Numbered from the stretch's first letter, positions 1-8,755 are shown. The stretch: DNA of 64,000 nucleotides from Deltaproteobacteria bacterium (GCA_020632695.1 JACKFB010000002.1:186001-250000); one strand, 5' to 3'. The notes: generated from the letters alone by a model not told the origin. Numbers and translations: made by a program.

Positions 1-2
1 GG

Positions 3-1004
3 CCGGTGAAGGAGACCATCGACCGGGTGGCCGAGCCCTTCACCTTCGGCGGCGTGCGCTATTCCGAGGGCACGCCGCTGGTGGCCCTGGCCGAGGGCCT
101 CGGCTACACGAGGCAGAGCCCCGATCTGCGGCGTGTGCTCGGCGTATCGCAGATCGCCATCGAGCCGGGTGACCCCGCCACCTACGCCCGCTATGTGCGG
201 CGCCACCCGCTGAGCTACGACTACGAGACCGGCGACGTGAAGGCGGCGCGAGATCGGGGCGAGCACACGCGCATCACGCTGTACCACACGGTCGGCGACT
301 CGGACGTCCCCATCTCCGCGGGCATCACCCTGGCCCGCGCGCTGGGCCTCATCGGTCCCTACGCGCCCGATCCGGCCGAGGGCGTCGCCGCCATGGACAC
401 CCTCATCTCCCATCACGTGGTCGAGGGGGTCGAGCGCACCATGCGCTACACCCAGCGCAAGCCCTACTCGGGCTATTGCCCCCAGCAGGTACCGGACACC
501 GAGTGGGTGTGCCCGCCGGTGCGCCTGGGCGAGGAGTCCCGCTACCGGGACTTCTTCACCTCCGACCCGGTCGGCGCCGGCGACATGGGCACCTGCAGCT
601 CCTGCGGCGAAGGCGGCGCCTGCTTCTACGACGACCTCTGCGTCGCGGCCGACGCCGGCTGCGACGCCCTGGCCGAGGCCCCCATCGAGGCCGTCCACTT
701 CGACGTCATGGACCTGGACGCGGGGCGCGACCGCCTGACGCTGCCCGAGTACAACCTGAGCCCGCCGCTCCGCCCCACCTGGCAGGACGCCGACGGCGTG
801 GACGCCTTCCGGATTCCCTATCTGCGCCGCAACGGCTCCCACGGCGTGCCGCCATCGATCCCCGAGCGGGCCTTCGACATCAACGGCTTCGTGGTCAACC
901 AGCTCCTCTGGTACTTCGCCCAGGACGGCAAGGAGCTCTCCGACGACCCGTGCCTGGCCGACGAGACCTGCGCCTTCGTGCCGTGGATGAACGCGGCACA
1001 CTGA
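3..1004 (+). CDS. Partial secreted alpha/beta-hydrolase-like protein (C-terminal part)
   Basis: The frame is open to the left edge, so the true start is probably outside the window; the first in-frame start codon is a GTG at base 6. The visible 332 residues look like the C-terminal part of a large exported esterase-like protein. The segment HTVGDSDVPISAGI resembles the loop carrying the catalytic Asp of alpha/beta hydrolases, and NGSHGVPPSIP near the end could carry the catalytic His. Two Cys clusters (CSSCGEGGACF and later single Cys) suggest disulfides and an extracytoplasmic location. No nucleophile elbow is visible; it would lie upstream. The family is inferred from these loops only. An HU-family gene converges on it 138 bases downstream. 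Confidence 0.6.
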   Translation, partial: PVKETIDRVAEPFTFGGVRYSEGTPLVALAEGLGYTRQSPDLRRVLGVSQIAIEPGDPATYARYVRRHPLSYDYETGDVKAARDRGEHTRITLYHTVGDSDVPISAGITLARALGLIGPYAPDPAEGVAAMDTLISHHVVEGVERTMRYTQRKPYSGYCPQQVPDTEWVCPPVRLGEESRYRDFFTSDPVGAGDMGTCSSCGEGGACFYDDLCVAADAGCDALAEAPIEAVHFDVMDLDAGRDRLTLPEYNLSPPLRPTWQDADGVDAFRIPYLRRNGSHGVPPSIPERAFDINGFVVNQLLWYFAQDGKELSDDPCLADETCAFVPWMNAAH

Positions 1005-1142
1005 GGGCCTGAGGCTTCGGACACAGGCGACCGCGGGCCCGAGAGGCCGGTCAGCGGCCCCCGAGCCCGGTGTACGGGGTCATGGCCGCGAGGACGACGC
1101 CGCGGGCGCCCCTCGACCGACCGTGACCCCGCGATCGGGCTG

Positions 1143-1427
1143 CTAGTTGAGCGCGTCCTTGAGGGTCGAGCTGGCGGAGAACCGCACTCCGGTCGACGCC
1201 GGGATGCGGATGCTCTTCCCGGTCTGTGGGTTGCGGCCGGTGCGGGCGGCGCGCTCGGACACGCTGAAGGTGCCGAAGCCCGGCAAGGTGGTCTTCTTGC
1301 CCTCGAGCAGCGCCGCACCGATGGCCTCGGTGGCCGCCGTCAGCGCGTCATTCGCTTGCGCCTTCGTGATGCCGGCCTTGCCAGCGATCTTCGAAACCAA
1401 CTCTGCCTTCGTCATGGAGTGGGCCAT
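1143..1427 (-). CDS. HU-family DNA-binding protein
   Basis: This is a 94-residue histone-like nucleoid protein. HU proteins dimerise, bend DNA and compact the nucleoid. The start is taken at MAHSMTKAEL because a GGGGAGG Shine-Dalgarno lies 8 bases upstream; an in-frame extension to base 1496 has no such support. The N-terminal helical pair is followed by the core LPGFGTFSV and the signature GRNPQTGKSI, which forms the beta-arm, and then by the FSASSTLKDALN tail. Length and motif order match the family. A TACCAT hexamer on the minus strand (about 1485-1490) could be a -10 box with a leader of about 50 bases. Whether it is HU or IHF subtype cannot be told from sequence alone. Confidence 0.93.
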   Translation of the reverse strand: MAHSMTKAELVSKIAGKAGITKAQANDALTAATEAIGAALLEGKKTTLPGFGTFSVSERAARTGRNPQTGKSIRIPASTGVRFSASSTLKDALN

Positions 1428-1634
1428 GGAACGATCCTCCCCTGGAACGGGTGCCGGTGGACGGAAATTGTGGGGAACGATGGGATGGTACACCAAATCC
1501 GCCGTGTGTCCGAACCTGCGTGCGGCGGTGTACGACCGGCTGTGACCCGGCGAGCCGAGCCGGGGGCGCGGAGGGGCCCGCCGCGACCGCCCCAGGGCAG
1601 CGCGAGCGAGTGGGAGCGCGGCGATCCGCGGGGG

Positions 1635-2582
1635 TCAGCCCAGGCCGGCGGTCAGCGGCATCCTGGAGATCGTGCTGCGGATCGCTTCGGGGATGCCGAT
1701 CCGGGGCTCCCAGGCGAACGCGCCTCGGAAGCGCTCGTCGCTGACGATGACCGGGTACTTGAGGAAGTCGACCAGATAGGGCGGCACGGCGCTGCGCACG
1801 CCGTCGGCGAGCCGCCGGAGCGGCCAGATCAGCGGCGAAGGCACGGGCAGGAGCGAGCCGCCGGTGAGCTTGAGGGCCTCGACGATGGGCAGCGAGCCTC
1901 GGCCCGTCAGGTTGAAGACGCCCGAGGTGCCGCTGTCCAGCGCAGCCAGCAGGGCGCGCAGCATGTCGGTCTCGTAGAGGAACTGCCACATCGGGTTGAA
2001 GCCCGAGACGTAGGGGATGGTGCGGGCGCGCAGGTAGCGGCACGTCGTGTTGTTGATGTGCGGCCCGATGACGTTGGTGGGCCGCAGCACGATGGTGCTG
2101 AGCTGCGGGTGCCGGTACGCGAAGGTGACGGCCTGGCCGTCGAGCTGGGTCGCGTCGGCCAGCTCCGGCACCGTCTGCAGCGCGCGCACCGGCTCGTCCT
2201 CGAGGATGGGGCTGTGGTTGTAAGGATGCGCGCCGTAGATGTGGTAGGTCGAGAGGACGACGAGCTGCTTGACGCCGTACTCGAGCGAGAGCTCCTGGAT
2301 CTTCGCGCTCCCCACGACGTTGAGATCGAAGCGCTGGTTGGGGCGCACCCGCAGGTTGCCGACGCGGCCCAGGTGCAGCACCAGGTCGGGCCGGTGCCGC
2401 CGGTAGAGGTCGACGATCCCGCTCTTGTTGTAGCTGGCTCGGGAGAAGACGATGCCGCGCGGCAGGTCCACCGGCTTGGAGCGATAGTCGACGCCGATGA
2501 CCGAGTCGCCGCGGCGCATCAGCTCCAGCGCGGCGAGCTGCGCGAGGCTGCCGGCGATTCCCGTGATGAGGACCTTGGCCAT
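1635..2582 (-). CDS. Atypical extended SDR (NAD(P)-dependent epimerase/dehydratase family)
   Basis: This 315-residue Rossmann protein starts at MAKVLITGIAGSLAQ, whose GxxGxxA-type glycine motif binds the dinucleotide. The acidic residue after beta-2 (GVDYRSKP), the LHLGRVGN strand and STYHIYG fit the extended SDR fold (nucleotide-sugar epimerases and relatives). The usual catalytic YxxxK is not seen: the equivalent stretch reads ADATQLDGQAV, with no Tyr or Lys. The protein may therefore be an SDR used for binding or regulation, or one with a shifted active site. A GTG ten codons upstream is a possible alternative start. It is divergent from the RRM gene. The substrate cannot be assigned. Confidence 0.8.
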   Translation of the reverse strand: MAKVLITGIAGSLAQLAALELMRRGDSVIGVDYRSKPVDLPRGIVFSRASYNKSGIVDLYRRHRPDLVLHLGRVGNLRVRPNQRFDLNVVGSAKIQELSLEYGVKQLVVLSTYHIYGAHPYNHSPILEDEPVRALQTVPELADATQLDGQAVTFAYRHPQLSTIVLRPTNVIGPHINNTTCRYLRARTIPYVSGFNPMWQFLYETDMLRALLAALDSGTSGVFNLTGRGSLPIVEALKLTGGSLLPVPSPLIWPLRRLADGVRSAVPPYLVDFLKYPVIVSDERFRGAFAWEPRIGIPEAIRSTISRMPLTAGLG

Positions 2583-2888
2583 GGGGGGAGTCTCGCGGGG
2601 AAGGCGCCGCACCGCAAGGGCCTCCGCCGTGTGGCCGGCCGCTGGGAGGCTCGGTCCGGCGCCGCGACACCGTTCTGATCGGAGGCCGCTCGGTGCTCTT
2701 GCATCGTCACTCGGCCTGCGATATCAGCGTGATAGAGGCATGTCGGTGCTCCGTTTCGCAGCTTTGTGGACGGGACCTCGGCCGTCTCTGGACCACCTTG
2801 GTCAACCCAGCCCGACGGGCCTCCGTGCTCGTTTCCCCAGGACGATCGACGCCAACACACCGGACGTCGATGCAGATTCGAGAGATCC
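2583..2888. other. Divergent intergenic region and long leader
   Basis: This 306-base gap separates the divergent SDR and RRM genes. Its right half is less GC-rich than the coding DNA and holds a promoter-like pair at 2699-2727, which leaves about 150 bases of leader before the RRM start codon. An open frame runs through the leader into the RRM gene but shows no protein-like content. No other gene was recognised. Confidence 0.5.
2699..2727 (+). promoter_or_regulatory. Candidate sigma-70-type promoter of the RRM gene
   Basis: TTGCAT and TATCAG are separated by exactly 17 bases. The -10 matches the consensus at four positions. The same -35 hexamer with 17-base spacing recurs before the ceramidase-like gene at 46048. 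Confidence 0.4.
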
Positions 2889-3308
<420 letters not shown>

Positions 3309-3330
3309 TCCGAGGTCCTGGGATCGCGCT

Positions 3331-3367
3331 GGCGAGGGGCGCTCACCGTGGTGAGGCGTCCCTCGCC
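3331..3367 (+). terminator. Strong hairpin after the RRM gene
   Basis: About 15 base pairs can form between GGCGAGGGGCGCTCAC and GTGAGGCGTCCCTCGCC, with one mismatch and one bulge around a CGTG loop. It lies 22 bases after the stop. No T-run follows, as is common in very GC-rich genomes, so the terminator call is inferred from position and stability. Confidence 0.55.
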
Positions 3368-3433
3368 GGACGCGCGGGCGCGGAGCCGGGCGACCCCGGT
3401 CGGGGCCTCATCCGGTCCGCGACCCTCGGCGCT

Positions 3434-3446
3434 TCACCACTGGTGA
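3434..3446. other. 13-base palindrome in a convergent gap
   Basis: TCACCAcTGGTGA is a perfect inverted repeat in the gap between the convergent RRM gene and the repeat-protein operon. It could be a protein-binding site or part of a bidirectional terminator; nothing decides between these. Confidence 0.25.
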
Positions 3447-3524
3447 TCGCCTCGCGGGCCCCGGGCGAGCGCCTCGCGGCGGCCCGGCCCTGGGCGAGCG
3501 GCTCCCCCCTTCAGGCGGCGCCGC

Positions 3525-3953
3525 TCAGAAGAAGTCGCTGGAGAAGAACACGATGACCGCGGCGACGGTGCGCTTGCCACCGTGGCCGCCGCAGCAATTC
3601 GACGCGCTCCCCCACGAGGAGCCGCCCTTCCGGATGGTCCCGCCGCTCTCGATCTTGCCGATCGACGAGCCGCTCTTCCGCAGGGTGCCGTCGCTCTCGA
3701 TCTTGCCGATGGACGACCCGCCCTTGCGGATGGTGCCGTCGCTCTCGACCTTGCCGATCGACGAGCCGCCCTTGCGGACCGTGCCGTCGCTCTCGAACTT
3801 GCCGACCGACGAGCCGCTGATGCGGATGGTGCCGTCGTCCTCGACCACGGCCCAGCTCGAGCCCCCCTTGCGGATCTCGATGCTGGCCGACGCGTGCGGC
3901 GCGATGAGCACCACCAAGAGGATCGCCCAACTAGCGAACAGACCTCGCCTCAT
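3525..3953 (-). CDS. Exported protein of five 16-residue Gly/Ser repeats
   Basis: This 142-residue protein starts MRRGLFASWAILLVVLIAP, a clear signal peptide cleaved near ASA-SIE. The mature part is built of about five repeats of 16 residues with the pattern DGTIRKGGSSIGKIES, followed by SNCCGGHGGKR and a hydrophobic end VAAVIVFFSSDFF. The short repeats alternate beta-prone and turn residues, which suggests a small beta-solenoid or beta-flower fold; that is inference. The start ATG shares one base with the stop of the upstream acyl-CoA-binding protein gene (TGATG), so the two are probably translated together. No function is known to me. The CC pair and His near the end could bind metal or form disulfides. 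Confidence 0.75.
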   Translation of the reverse strand: MRRGLFASWAILLVVLIAPHASASIEIRKGGSSWAVVEDDGTIRISGSSVGKFESDGTVRKGGSSIGKVESDGTIRKGGSSIGKIESDGTLRKSGSSIGKIESGGTIRKGGSSWGSASNCCGGHGGKRTVAAVIVFFSSDFF

Positions 3954-4222
3954 CACGCACCTCCGCCCGCGGCGCCGCCCAGGCGATCCACGGTCTCGAT
4001 GTACTCCTTCATGGCGTCCGCGCGCGACTGCCCCGCGCGACCCGCCCAGGCATCGTGCTTCGCCCGGCCTCGCACGTCCAGCATGCCCGGGCGGGGCCCC
4101 GTGGCGTCGCCGTCGGTGGCCTGCTTGTAGAGCCCGTAGAGGGTGAGCAGGGAAGCGGGAGATTGAGAGGGGAGGCTCCGCGATCGGGCCACCGCGTCTC
4201 GGAAGTCGTCCTCGAGCGCCAT
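3953..4222 (-). CDS. Acyl-CoA-binding protein (ACBP family)
   Basis: An 89-residue protein with the whole ACBP fold. ACBPs bind long-chain acyl-CoA esters in the cytoplasm and buffer or deliver them. The signature LYGLYKQATDGD is followed by RPGMLDVRGRAKHDAW and AMKEYIETVDRL, which match the conserved helices 2-4, including the Tyr and Lys that contact the CoA part. The length is typical (about 86-90). It sits in a minus-strand operon between a GYF_2-like small protein and an exported repeat protein. Bacterial ACBPs are patchily distributed and are found in some Myxococcota. Confidence 0.93.
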   Translation of the reverse strand: MALEDDFRDAVARSRSLPSQSPASLLTLYGLYKQATDGDATGPRPGMLDVRGRAKHDAWAGRAGQSRADAMKEYIETVDRLGGAAGGGA

Positions 4223-4252
4223 CGTGCGTCCTCCGGAAGGGGAGGTCGCAGA

Positions 4253-4579
4253 CTAGCGCGCGCTGAAGCGGGCGGCCAGAGCCGCGCCGGCCTCCGGGCG
4301 GCGCGTCTCGGCGCTGGCGGGAGCGCGTCGGGGCAGGACCCGGGTGAGGACGCCGTACTCGCTGTCGCCCAGGCGCTGCCAGGGGCGAGCGCGCACCCGC
4401 AGCCGGTCGTCGGGCCCGACCCGACCCGCCCGGATCCAGGCCAGCAGGATGCTGACGCTGGCGAAGCAGATCTCCACGCCGTCCTTGGTCTGGACACGGA
4501 GCTCCAGCGGGGTGTTCTGTTTCACGTCGTCGTCCTCGGCGGGTGCGTCCAGAAATGGAACAATTGCGACCTCGTTCAT
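4253..4579 (-). CDS. Small protein with a GYF_2/DUF4339-like segment
   Basis: This 108-residue protein has the pattern VSILLAWIRAGRVGPDDRL...PWQRLGDSEYGVL, which resembles the GYF_2/DUF4339-type module (an I/V..L..WI..GRV..DD core then W..LGD). In myxobacterial proteins this module often precedes kinase-related or TPR regions and is thought to mediate protein contacts. Here it stands nearly alone, with a short acidic N-terminus (APAEDDD) and an Arg/Ala-rich tail. The start is supported by AGGAG a few bases upstream. It is the first gene of a probable three-gene operon with ACBP. No enzymatic residues are evident. Confidence 0.65.
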   Translation of the reverse strand: MNEVAIVPFLDAPAEDDDVKQNTPLELRVQTKDGVEICFASVSILLAWIRAGRVGPDDRLRVRARPWQRLGDSEYGVLTRVLPRRAPASAETRRPEAGAALAARFSAR

Positions 4580-4670
4580 GGGGACTCCTGGGGCTGTGCA
4601 AGGGCTGTACCGTGGACGGGAAGTCGCCTCCTGCCGCGATCCGGGCTAGGGCAGGGCGACCCATCCGTTC

Positions 4671-4676
4671 TAGAAT
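4671..4676 (+). promoter_or_regulatory. Candidate -10 box of the hydrolase lipoprotein gene
   Basis: TAGAAT matches the -10 consensus at five of six positions and stands out in GC-rich surroundings, 50 bases before the ATG. No convincing -35 is seen at the right spacing. Confidence 0.35.
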
Positions 4677-4726
4677 CACGAGCGCGCGGCGGTGTTGCAT
4701 GCGCTCCCCATGAGAGGTCGTCCCGC

Positions 4727-6148
4727 ATGCCCCGACTCTTTCGCGTCTTCGTCCTCGCCCTTGTGACCGGCGCCGCCGCGATGGCCTGCGACAGCGCCGC
4801 GGTATCCGGCGCAGGTGACGCCGCCTCCGACATCGGCGCCGAGACCGGCGTCGACGCCTCGGTGCTCGAGGACGCGGCGAAGGCAGGGGATGAGGGGGCC
4901 GACGCGGGGGCCGAGAGCGATTTCGGGGGCGAGACGGACCCCGGGGCGGAGGCCGAGACCGCCGCCGACACCGGGACCGGGACCGATGCCGTGGCCGAGA
5001 CCGATGCCGTGGCCGAGACCGAGACCGGGACCGATGCCGTGGCCGAGACCGAGACCGGGACCGATGCCGTGGCCGAGACCGAGACCGATGCCGTGGCCGA
5101 GACCGATGCCGTGGCCGAGACCGAGACCGGGACCGATGCCGTGGCCGAGACCGATTCCGTGGCCGAGACCGATGCCGTGGCCGAGACCGATTTCGTGGCC
5201 GAGACCGACACCGAGACTGCCGCCGACAGCGTCAGCGACGCCGCCGGGGATGTGGGGGTGGTGCCGTTGCCGGATCCGGCGATGCCGGGGGATTTTGGGG
5301 TGAAGGTGACGAAGAGCTGGGGGAACCCGCTCTTCAAGGGGAGCCTCACCGGCGGCAAGCCGGAGCTGTGCCTGCCCTCCAGCGACGGCGGGGCGACGGC
5401 GGCGGCGGGGCCCTTCCCGCTGGCGATCCTGGCGCCGGGCTTCTCGATCGCGGCGCAGTCCTACGACACCTACTGCCAGCACCTGGCGAGCTGGGGTTTC
5501 GTGGTGGTGTTGCGCACCTACGACTCGCTCTTCCCCGATCACAGCGACGAGGCCGACAAGACCAGCGCGCTCATCGACTGGCTGGCGACCCCCGAGAGCG
5601 GGCTGGCCGACCTCATCGACTTCGACCGCATCGGCGTCGCCGGGCACTCGCTGGGCGGGAAGGTGAGCATCCTGTCCGCGATCCAGGACGCCCGCATCGG
5701 CGCCGTGGTCGGCTGGGATCCCGTCGACTGCGGCGGGCCGGCCTTCGTGAGCTGCCCCGACGACGTCGCGCCGAAGCTCATGGCGGGCCTCGCGGTGCCG
5801 ATGGCGCTCCTGGGCGAGGTCACCGACGCCGAGGGGACCCTGCTCAGCCCGGCGTGCGCGCCGGCGGGCGAGAACTACCAGGCCTTCTATGACGCCTCGC
5901 CGGTGCCGACGCGGGCGGTGACCATCGTCGGGGCCAACCACACGTCGTTCGTCGGCAGCAAGCCGGCCATCGATCCCTGCAAGGCGTCGACGGCCGACGG
6001 GGCGCTGGTTCGCTCGCTCACCAAGCGGGTGACCGTGGCCCACTTCCTGTCGGTGTTGGACGGAAACGCCGCGGCCGAGCTGTGGCTCGACGGGCCCGAG
6101 ATGCAGAGCCTGGTCGGCCTCGGGCTGGTGACGCTCCAGCAGAAGTGA
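4727..6148 (+). CDS. Alpha/beta hydrolase lipoprotein with an acidic repeat linker
   Basis: This 473-residue lipoprotein has a signal peptide ending in the lipobox AAMAC (Cys21). Residues of about 22-180 are a tandem acidic linker of DAVAETET-type units. The C-terminal domain (about 190-473) is an alpha/beta hydrolase. It has LAPGFSIAA as the oxyanion-loop region, the nucleophile elbow GHSLGG with Ser308, and a late NHTSF that probably holds the catalytic His. The arrangement resembles the chlorophyllase/PET-hydrolase/PAF-acetylhydrolase side of the fold, so an exported esterase or lipase is likely; the substrate is unknown. The late Cys residues (CGGPAFVSC, PAC, DPC) may pair. The ATG is chosen because the signal peptide begins there. 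Confidence 0.85.
   Translation: MPRLFRVFVLALVTGAAAMACDSAAVSGAGDAASDIGAETGVDASVLEDAAKAGDEGADAGAESDFGGETDPGAEAETAADTGTGTDAVAETDAVAETETGTDAVAETETGTDAVAETETDAVAETDAVAETETGTDAVAETDSVAETDAVAETDFVAETDTETAADSVSDAAGDVGVVPLPDPAMPGDFGVKVTKSWGNPLFKGSLTGGKPELCLPSSDGGATAAAGPFPLAILAPGFSIAAQSYDTYCQHLASWGFVVVLRTYDSLFPDHSDEADKTSALIDWLATPESGLADLIDFDRIGVAGHSLGGKVSILSAIQDARIGAVVGWDPVDCGGPAFVSCPDDVAPKLMAGLAVPMALLGEVTDAEGTLLSPACAPAGENYQAFYDASPVPTRAVTIVGANHTSFVGSKPAIDPCKASTADGALVRSLTKRVTVAHFLSVLDGNAAAELWLDGPEMQSLVGLGLVTLQQK
4954..5213 (+). repeat. Tandem repeat encoding an acidic lipoprotein linker
   Basis: Units of GATGCCGTGGCCGAGACC and GAGACCGGGACC alternate over about 260 bases and encode DAVAETE/TGT stretches. 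All units keep a multiple-of-three length, so gain or loss of units preserves the frame. Confidence 0.85.
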
Positions 6149-6450
6149 CCGGCCGCCGCGAGCCGTGACCGGGGAGCGGGAAAGAGCGACGAGGGGGCGC
6201 CCGGTGACGAAGGGCACCTCGATCCCTCATCCACGTCACCTCCCGTTGGCGAGCCTCTCGGCCTCGCGCCGCGTGATGCGTTGCGGCATCTTCTGCCGCA
6301 TGTGCATCTCCATGCCCCGTGCATAGGCGTTTTGGCGAGTGTCGCGCCGCGAAATTATTCCGACGGGACCGTGCGCGGTCGGGAAGGGAGGGGCGAGCCG
6401 GCCGCTCGGGCGACCGGCCGTCCATCCCGACTCTCCACAGGGGAACGCCC
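6149..6450. other. Intergenic region between hydrolase lipoprotein and secreted protein
   Basis: About 300 bases with no convincing gene. A 25-codon minus-strand frame (6236-6313) is present but has no ribosome binding site. The right end contains an AT-rich patch (GAAATTATTC) with a promoter-like arrangement at 6333-6361. Confidence 0.5.
6333..6361 (+). promoter_or_regulatory. Candidate promoter of the 261-aa secreted protein gene
   Basis: TGGCGA, 17 bases, then TATTCC within the only AT-rich patch of this gap. The -35-like hexamer and spacing also occur before the genes at 20685, 52704 and 57034. The leader would be about 85 bases. Confidence 0.3.
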
Positions 6451-7236
6451 ATGTACCGCTCCACCCGACTCGCCACCCTCGCCGTCGGCCTCGTCGCCGC
6501 GCTGGCCGGGCCCGCCGAAGCCAAGGATGCCTGGAACCAGACCGCCGACATCCTCGGCTACAAGCAGCTCCAGGCGTCGTTCACCGACGGCAGCGTGTCG
6601 TATCGGCGCCTCGAGTTCATCTACCTGGGCGCCGCCGACCTGCAAGTCTTCGGTGCCGACGGCGCCAGGTCGGTCGAGACCCAGGGGCTGGGGACCGACT
6701 TCTTCGCCTGGAGCGACGCCACGGGCTTGCGCTACGAGGTGAGCGGCTATCCCTACGACAACCATCACGCGCCCGTGGCTGGCCTGGTGCGCAAGGGCGA
6801 GTCCGTGGTGGGCAAGTTCCGGCTGGTCTCGCTGAAGGGCCTGGTCCCCGAGGTGGCCGGCCGCTGGTCGGGGGTCATGGCGTTTTCCGGCGGGCGCGAG
6901 TACGTGACCAGCCTCAACGTCTCCCGGCTCGCCCGGCGCTTCGCCGGCTGCACCCACGGCGAGCACTCCGCCCGCGTCGACGTGGCTGGCCACGGCTACC
7001 AGGACGCCGGCGTGCTGCACTGTGAGAAGGGCTTCTTCACCGACGGGCCCTACGCCATCCAGACGCTCTTCTTCGACGACGCCCACGACCGCTCGTGGTT
7101 CCTGTCGCTGCGCGGCAGCGTCGACTTCGGCGGCACCGTGTTCCAGGGCTTCGTCGACGCGACCGACCTCTCCGGCGAATCCGAGACCCTGCTCGGCAAG
7201 TTCTACCTGACCCGCCCGCCGGCGTTCGGCGAGTAG
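6451..7236 (+). CDS. Secreted protein of unknown function
   Basis: A 261-residue protein with a signal peptide (MYRSTRLATLAVGLVAALAG, cleavage near AEA-KD). The mature part is rich in beta-prone strands and aromatic residues, with two Cys (FAGCTHGEHS and VLHCEKGF) about 26 residues apart that could form a disulfide. I recognise no family or catalytic motif. The ATG is preceded by AGGGGAA. It is transcribed in the same direction as thyA-folA but is separated from them by 188 bases, so it is probably an independent unit. A periplasmic or cell-surface role is the most that can be said. Confidence 0.75.
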   Translation: MYRSTRLATLAVGLVAALAGPAEAKDAWNQTADILGYKQLQASFTDGSVSYRRLEFIYLGAADLQVFGADGARSVETQGLGTDFFAWSDATGLRYEVSGYPYDNHHAPVAGLVRKGESVVGKFRLVSLKGLVPEVAGRWSGVMAFSGGREYVTSLNVSRLARRFAGCTHGEHSARVDVAGHGYQDAGVLHCEKGFFTDGPYAIQTLFFDDAHDRSWFLSLRGSVDFGGTVFQGFVDATDLSGESETLLGKFYLTRPPAFGE

Positions 7237-7424
7237 GCAGGAGCGCCTCGTCCCCGCCTGGGGGCCGCGCCTCGCCGCGATTCGTTGCGCGTGGCGGCGA
7301 GGTGCGCCGCCGCGGTCGCCAGCGCCCCTCCCGCAAGAGGCGGCACCGGCGGCCGCGGCGGGGCTTCGGGCCCGGCGCCGATCGCCGGTGGATTCCGCCG
7401 CCGAGCCGTGCTTTGTTTCCCCGC

Positions 7425-8267
7425 GTGAGAGCCTACCTCGACCTGCTCCAGCGCATCCTCGATGAGGGGCGCCCGCGCGAAGACCGCACCGGCACCGGCA
7501 CCCTGGGGGTGTTCGGCCACCAGATGCGCTTCGATTTGCGCGAGAGCTTCCCGCTGCTCACCACCAAGCGCCTGCACCTGCGCTCGATCATCCACGAGCT
7601 GCTCTGGTTCTTGCGCGGCGAGACCCACGTGGCGTCGCTCCAGGCCGCCGGCGTCTCGATCTGGGACGACTGGGCCGGCGCCGACGAGTGCGCGCGCTTC
7701 GGCCGCGCCCCAGGCGACCTGGGCCCGATCTACGGCCACCAGTGGCGGGCCTTCGGCGCCACGCGCCTGCCCGACGGCAGCTACGCCTCCGACGGCGTCG
7801 ATCAGATCGCCCGCGTGGTGGCCGCGCTGCGCGACAACCCCTGGAGCCGCCGTCACCTGGTCACCGCCTGGAACCCGCGCGAGGCCGCCGAGGTCACCCT
7901 GCCGCCCTGCCACACGCTGTTCCAGTTCCACGTGCAGGACGGCGAGCTGTCGTGCCAGCTCTACCAGCGCTCGGGCGACGTGTTCCTGGGCGTCCCCTTC
8001 AACATCGCCAGCTACGCGCTGCTGACGCTGATGATGGCCCAGGTCACCGGCCTCAGGCCGGGCGAGTTCGTGCACACCCTGGGCGACGCCCACCTCTACA
8101 ACAACCACCTCGAGCAGGCGCGCCTGCAGCTCCAGCGGGAGCCGCGGCCCGGCCCGACCATGCGACTGGATCCCCACGTGGACGACATCTTCGCGTTCGA
8201 GTTCGAGCACTTCCAGCTCGAGGGCTACGATCCGCACCCCCACATCAAGGCGCCGGTCGCCGTATGA
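7425..8267 (+). CDS. thyA: Thymidylate synthase
   Basis: ThyA converts dUMP and methylene-tetrahydrofolate to dTMP and dihydrofolate. The 280-residue protein has all the family landmarks: RTGTGTLGVFGHQMRF (phosphate-binding Arg), LLTTKRLHLRSIIHELLWF, IYGHQWRAFG, the catalytic Cys162 in LPPCHTLFQF, QRSGDVFLGVPFNIASYA, and HLYNNHLEQA. Length is close to E. coli ThyA (264). It starts with GTG, the first in-frame start before the conserved N-terminal helix. Its stop overlaps the ATG of folA (ATGA), which fits recycling of the dihydrofolate it makes. Confidence 0.98.
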   Translation: MRAYLDLLQRILDEGRPREDRTGTGTLGVFGHQMRFDLRESFPLLTTKRLHLRSIIHELLWFLRGETHVASLQAAGVSIWDDWAGADECARFGRAPGDLGPIYGHQWRAFGATRLPDGSYASDGVDQIARVVAALRDNPWSRRHLVTAWNPREAAEVTLPPCHTLFQFHVQDGELSCQLYQRSGDVFLGVPFNIASYALLTLMMAQVTGLRPGEFVHTLGDAHLYNNHLEQARLQLQREPRPGPTMRLDPHVDDIFAFEFEHFQLEGYDPHPHIKAPVAV

Positions 8268-8751
8268 GCGGGGCCACCGATGAGCTGGCGCCGCTGGTCC
8301 TGGTGGTCGCCGTCGCGGACAACGGGGTCATCGGCGCCGCGGGCGAGCTGCCCTGGGACCTGCCCGAGGACCTGCGCCACTTCCGGCGGATGACCGTGGA
8401 CCACGCGGTCATCATGGGGCGGCGCACCTGGGAGACGCTGCCCGGGCCGCTGCCGCGCCGCCGCAACATCGTCGTCACCGGCAGACCGCTGCGCGCAGAC
8501 GGCGTCGAGGTGGCCGCCAGCGTGCCCGAGGCCATCGCGCTGGCGCGGCAGACCGACCCCGAGCCGCGCGTCGTCGGCGGCGCGGTCATCTACGCCGCCG
8601 CGCTGCCCGTGGCGACGCGGATCCACCTGACCGAGGTGCACGCCACGCCGGAGGGCGACACCTTCTTCCCGCCGCTGGACCGCAGCCAGTGGCGCGAGGT
8701 CGAGCGCGTGCCCGCGGAGGGATGCACCTTCGTCACCTACGAGCGCCGCTC

Positions 8752-8755
<4 letters not shown>
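8264..8755 (+). CDS. folA: Dihydrofolate reductase
   Basis: A 163-residue DHFR that reduces dihydrofolate to tetrahydrofolate with NADPH. Key parts are seen: VVAVADNGVIGAAGELPWDL (Met20-type loop and substrate Trp), the acidic residue in LPEDLRHFRRMT, the NADPH-binding GRRTWETLPGPLPRRRNIVV, and VVGGAVIYAAAL. Length is normal for chromosomal DHFRs. It overlaps thyA upstream by four bases and the ABC transporter gene downstream by four bases (GTGA), so the three form a translationally coupled operon. A normal housekeeping enzyme, not an obvious resistance variant. Confidence 0.97.

Noticed and set aside
4954..5213. CRISPR-like array
   Set aside because: The repeats are contiguous, in frame within a lipoprotein gene and have no unique spacers; the same applies to the repeats at 32390, 35692 and 55430.
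6236..6313. 25-codon minus-strand frame (starts MEMHMRQKMP)
   Set aside because: No ribosome site or promoter, and too short to judge without conservation data.
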